From: Actinomycetota bacterium | GTDB taxonomy: Bacteria > Actinomycetota > Actinomycetes > S36-B12 | Length of the DNA: 41,206 nucleotides | NCBI GenBank assembly: GCA_009699015.1 | Contig: WLOY01000013.1 | Coordinates: 1-41,206, forward strand | Reading direction: 5' to 3' | In this document: one piece after another, positions 39,684-41,206 of the stretch | Position numbering within the stretch: position 1 is the stretch's first letter | How the letters are laid out: the number at the start of each line of letters is the position of its first letter | Program-made: the position numbers and the translations under genes | Notes under the pieces: generated by a model | What the model was told of the DNA's origin: nothing | The model's input: only the letters and a program-made list of their open reading frames with translations | Databases searched by the model: none

Positions 39684-40523
39684 ATGTCACCACACACAAT
39701 TATTGAGCTATATGCTGTCCTAGTGGGCGGGATCAGCGCGACTGGCCGAGATGAGCTCGCGCGCGTGCTGGGTGGCCGGCGCTTCGTGACGCCGGCGGAC
39801 GTGGCCGCCGAGTTGAGCGTCGACTCGACCGCGGCGACGCAGCGGCTGGCACGGTGGGCCCGAGACGGCTGGCTGCGGCGGGTCCGTCGGGGGCTGTACA
39901 TCGGCGTTCCCGTCGATGCGTCCAACCCTGGAGCTTGGTCCGACGATGCGTTGGTGATCGCCGCGCGGGTCTGGGATCCCTGCTACTTCACGGGCTGGAC
40001 GGCGGCCCGGCATTGGGCTCTGACCGAGCAGGTGTTCCGGACCACAGTACTCAAGTCTTCTGCTCGAGTCCGTGAAGCGAGGCCAAACCTGCTGGACCAC
40101 GACTACATGGTTGTCCACACCGATCCCGAAGCCTTGACCTGGGGCTTGGTAAGCGAGTGGAACGACGGCGAGCGGTTGCAGTTCGCTAATGCCGCTCGGA
40201 CCGTTGTTGACATCTTGGACGACCCACAGCTCGGTGGTGGGATGCGTCATTCCGCCGAAGTCCTCGCAAGCTTTCTCGAGGAGCATGACTCCGCGCTCCT
40301 GATCGACGCCGCTGACCGCCTCGACAACGGCGCGGTCTTCAAGCGATTGGGCTATCTCGCCGAACAACTCGGTCTCGACGATAACGTGCTCGTCTCGGCT
40401 TGTCTGGAAAGGCTGACGTCGGGCATCTCAGCGCTCGACCCCGCCGGACCGCCCGGAGGCCAACGCGTCTCGCGCTGGTGTTTGCGTGTCAACGCAACAA
40501 TCGCACGTGACGGTGCCTCGTGA
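39684..40523 (+). CDS. abiEi: AbiEi-like antitoxin / transcriptional regulator
   Basis: 279-residue protein of the AbiEi type IV antitoxin family. An N-terminal winged helix (RRFVTPADVAAELSVDSTAA, then RLARWARDGWLRRVRRGLYI) precedes the C-terminal antitoxin domain (WDPCYFTGWTAARHWALTEQ, VVHTDPEALTWGLVSEWNDG, NAARTVVDILDDPQLGGG). The start is uncertain: ATG 39684 lies in an AT-rich leader, and an in-frame start near 39750, just before the RRFVTPAD block, is equally possible. GTGA overlap with the toxin gene. It normally represses the operon and counteracts the nucleotidyltransferase toxin, which is broken here. Confidence 0.78.
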   Translation: MSPHTIIELYAVLVGGISATGRDELARVLGGRRFVTPADVAAELSVDSTAATQRLARWARDGWLRRVRRGLYIGVPVDASNPGAWSDDALVIAARVWDPCYFTGWTAARHWALTEQVFRTTVLKSSARVREARPNLLDHDYMVVHTDPEALTWGLVSEWNDGERLQFANAARTVVDILDDPQLGGGMRHSAEVLASFLEEHDSALLIDAADRLDNGAVFKRLGYLAEQLGLDDNVLVSACLERLTSGISALDPAGPPGGQRVSRWCLRVNATIARDGAS

Positions 40524-41206
40524 TTTCGCAACGGGATCTGGCCGCGCTGCGCGCGGAATGGTCCTTGGGTCAGGACGTCATCGAGAAGGACTACGTGCTC
40601 GGATGGCTGCTGTCGACGATCACTCCTTCAAGCGCACACGGAATAAGCGCGGTCGTGCCACGACGGTTGGGAAGGTCGCCTACCGAGGCCCGAACGCGAG
40701 TCCCTCCATGCCGAAGGTAAAGCTCGACCTCACTTCAGACGAGCTACTCGTCGCGCCAGGCGTGCTTCGCCCAATTGGACACCCCTATCGCGACGTGCTC
40801 CCGCAAGCGCGCGTGCTCAGCTACTCAATTGCCGAGCTATTTGGTGAGAAGTTGCGGGCCTTGGCCGAGCGATGTCGCCCACGCGATCTCTATGACGTCG
40901 TCCACCTCCATCGGCACCCCGATCTGATAGGCCGAGCCGATCCGGTACGACATGCGCTTGAGCGCAAGTGTGAGCACGCGGGTATCGAGGTTCCTTCGGC
41001 GGACACAATTCGCTCCTCTCCGTTCCGAGCGGAGATCGAAGAGGAATGGGAGAACATGCTCGGGCACCAGCTCCCGCGCCCGCTTGTCCCATTCTCAGCT
41101 TTCTGGCGTGCCCTCGACGAGGTCTTCGGTTGGCTCGAAGGGTCATCGCCAACCACCCAGCTTCCGCGCGCAAGCGTCGGGCAGGTCAGTGCATGGGAAG
41201 CACCCC
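40520..41206 (+). pseudogene. abiEii: AbiEii-like nucleotidyltransferase toxin, internally deleted and cut by window edge
   Basis: The GTG at 40520 gives the expected start (ISQRDLAALRAEWSLGQDVI, EKDYVLGWLLS). Near 40615 the frame changes. From about 40621 another frame reads the later part of the family (GRATTVGKVAYRGP, KVKLDLTSDELLVAPGVL, VLSYSIAELFGEKLRALAER, CRPRDLYDVVHLHRHPDLI) and stays open to the window end. The intervening stretch with the nucleotidyltransferase core (the F-K-G-G-T and S-x-D-x-D region) is missing. So the toxin has an out-of-frame deletion and should be inactive. Confidence 0.78.

Overview
The window reads as high-GC actinobacterial chromosome. GTG starts and 1-8 nt start/stop overlaps are common. 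At least seven genes have a -10-like TANNNT hexamer 6-7 nt before the start codon and no Shine-Dalgarno, which suggests leaderless transcription. No complete rRNA or tRNA gene is present, so the genus cannot be fixed.

Layout. 1-481: left-cut vapBC toxin-antitoxin pair with a readable promoter/operator. 499-4818: an SDR oxidoreductase, two tandem secreted trypsin-like proteases with Fn3-like tails, and a class II aldolase-family gene. 5028-17801: one almost gapless co-directional array. It holds three SDRs, an MDR oxidoreductase, a MaoC hydratase and an APH/ACAD10-type kinase (probably an acyl-CoA or hydroxy-acid catabolic set), then a secreted SNase-LTD nuclease, then a complete type I-like Wadjet anti-plasmid system jetABCD, each start overlapping the previous stop. 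17752-29375: mostly ordinary genes (K+ channel, class I HMG-CoA reductase, DUF4287/DUF1801 protein, MarC, MmcQ/YjbR, MFS, FUSC-like, YciI, VOC, small secreted and membrane proteins), with one frameshifted gene carrying a (CCAG)7 repeat.

29.4-41.2 kb is a mosaic defence/mobile region with many broken genes: remnants of a DUF4143 ATPase and other genes; a NUDIX + PLD-helicase-DUF3427 pair; two related tyrosine-recombinase C-terminal remnants; a DUF1778-GNAT toxin-antitoxin pair whose toxin carries an extra ~155-residue C-terminal region and whose promoter has two palindromic operators; a tRNA-Phe 3' fragment that looks like an attachment-site scar; a vsr gene with an amber codon; an HNH endonuclease with no methyltransferase nearby; and an AbiE pair whose toxin has lost its catalytic core.

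Main points of interest: (1) the Wadjet operon is translationally chained to a secreted nuclease and a metabolic operon; (2) three related 45-bp elements at about 29.6, 35.1 and 39.5 kb, two of them directly behind recombinase remnants and with paired arms that co-vary, suggest stacked integrative modules; (3) the GNAT toxin fusion with its twin operators. Everything here is read by eye from the sequence. Family names rest on motif recognition, not on database searches.
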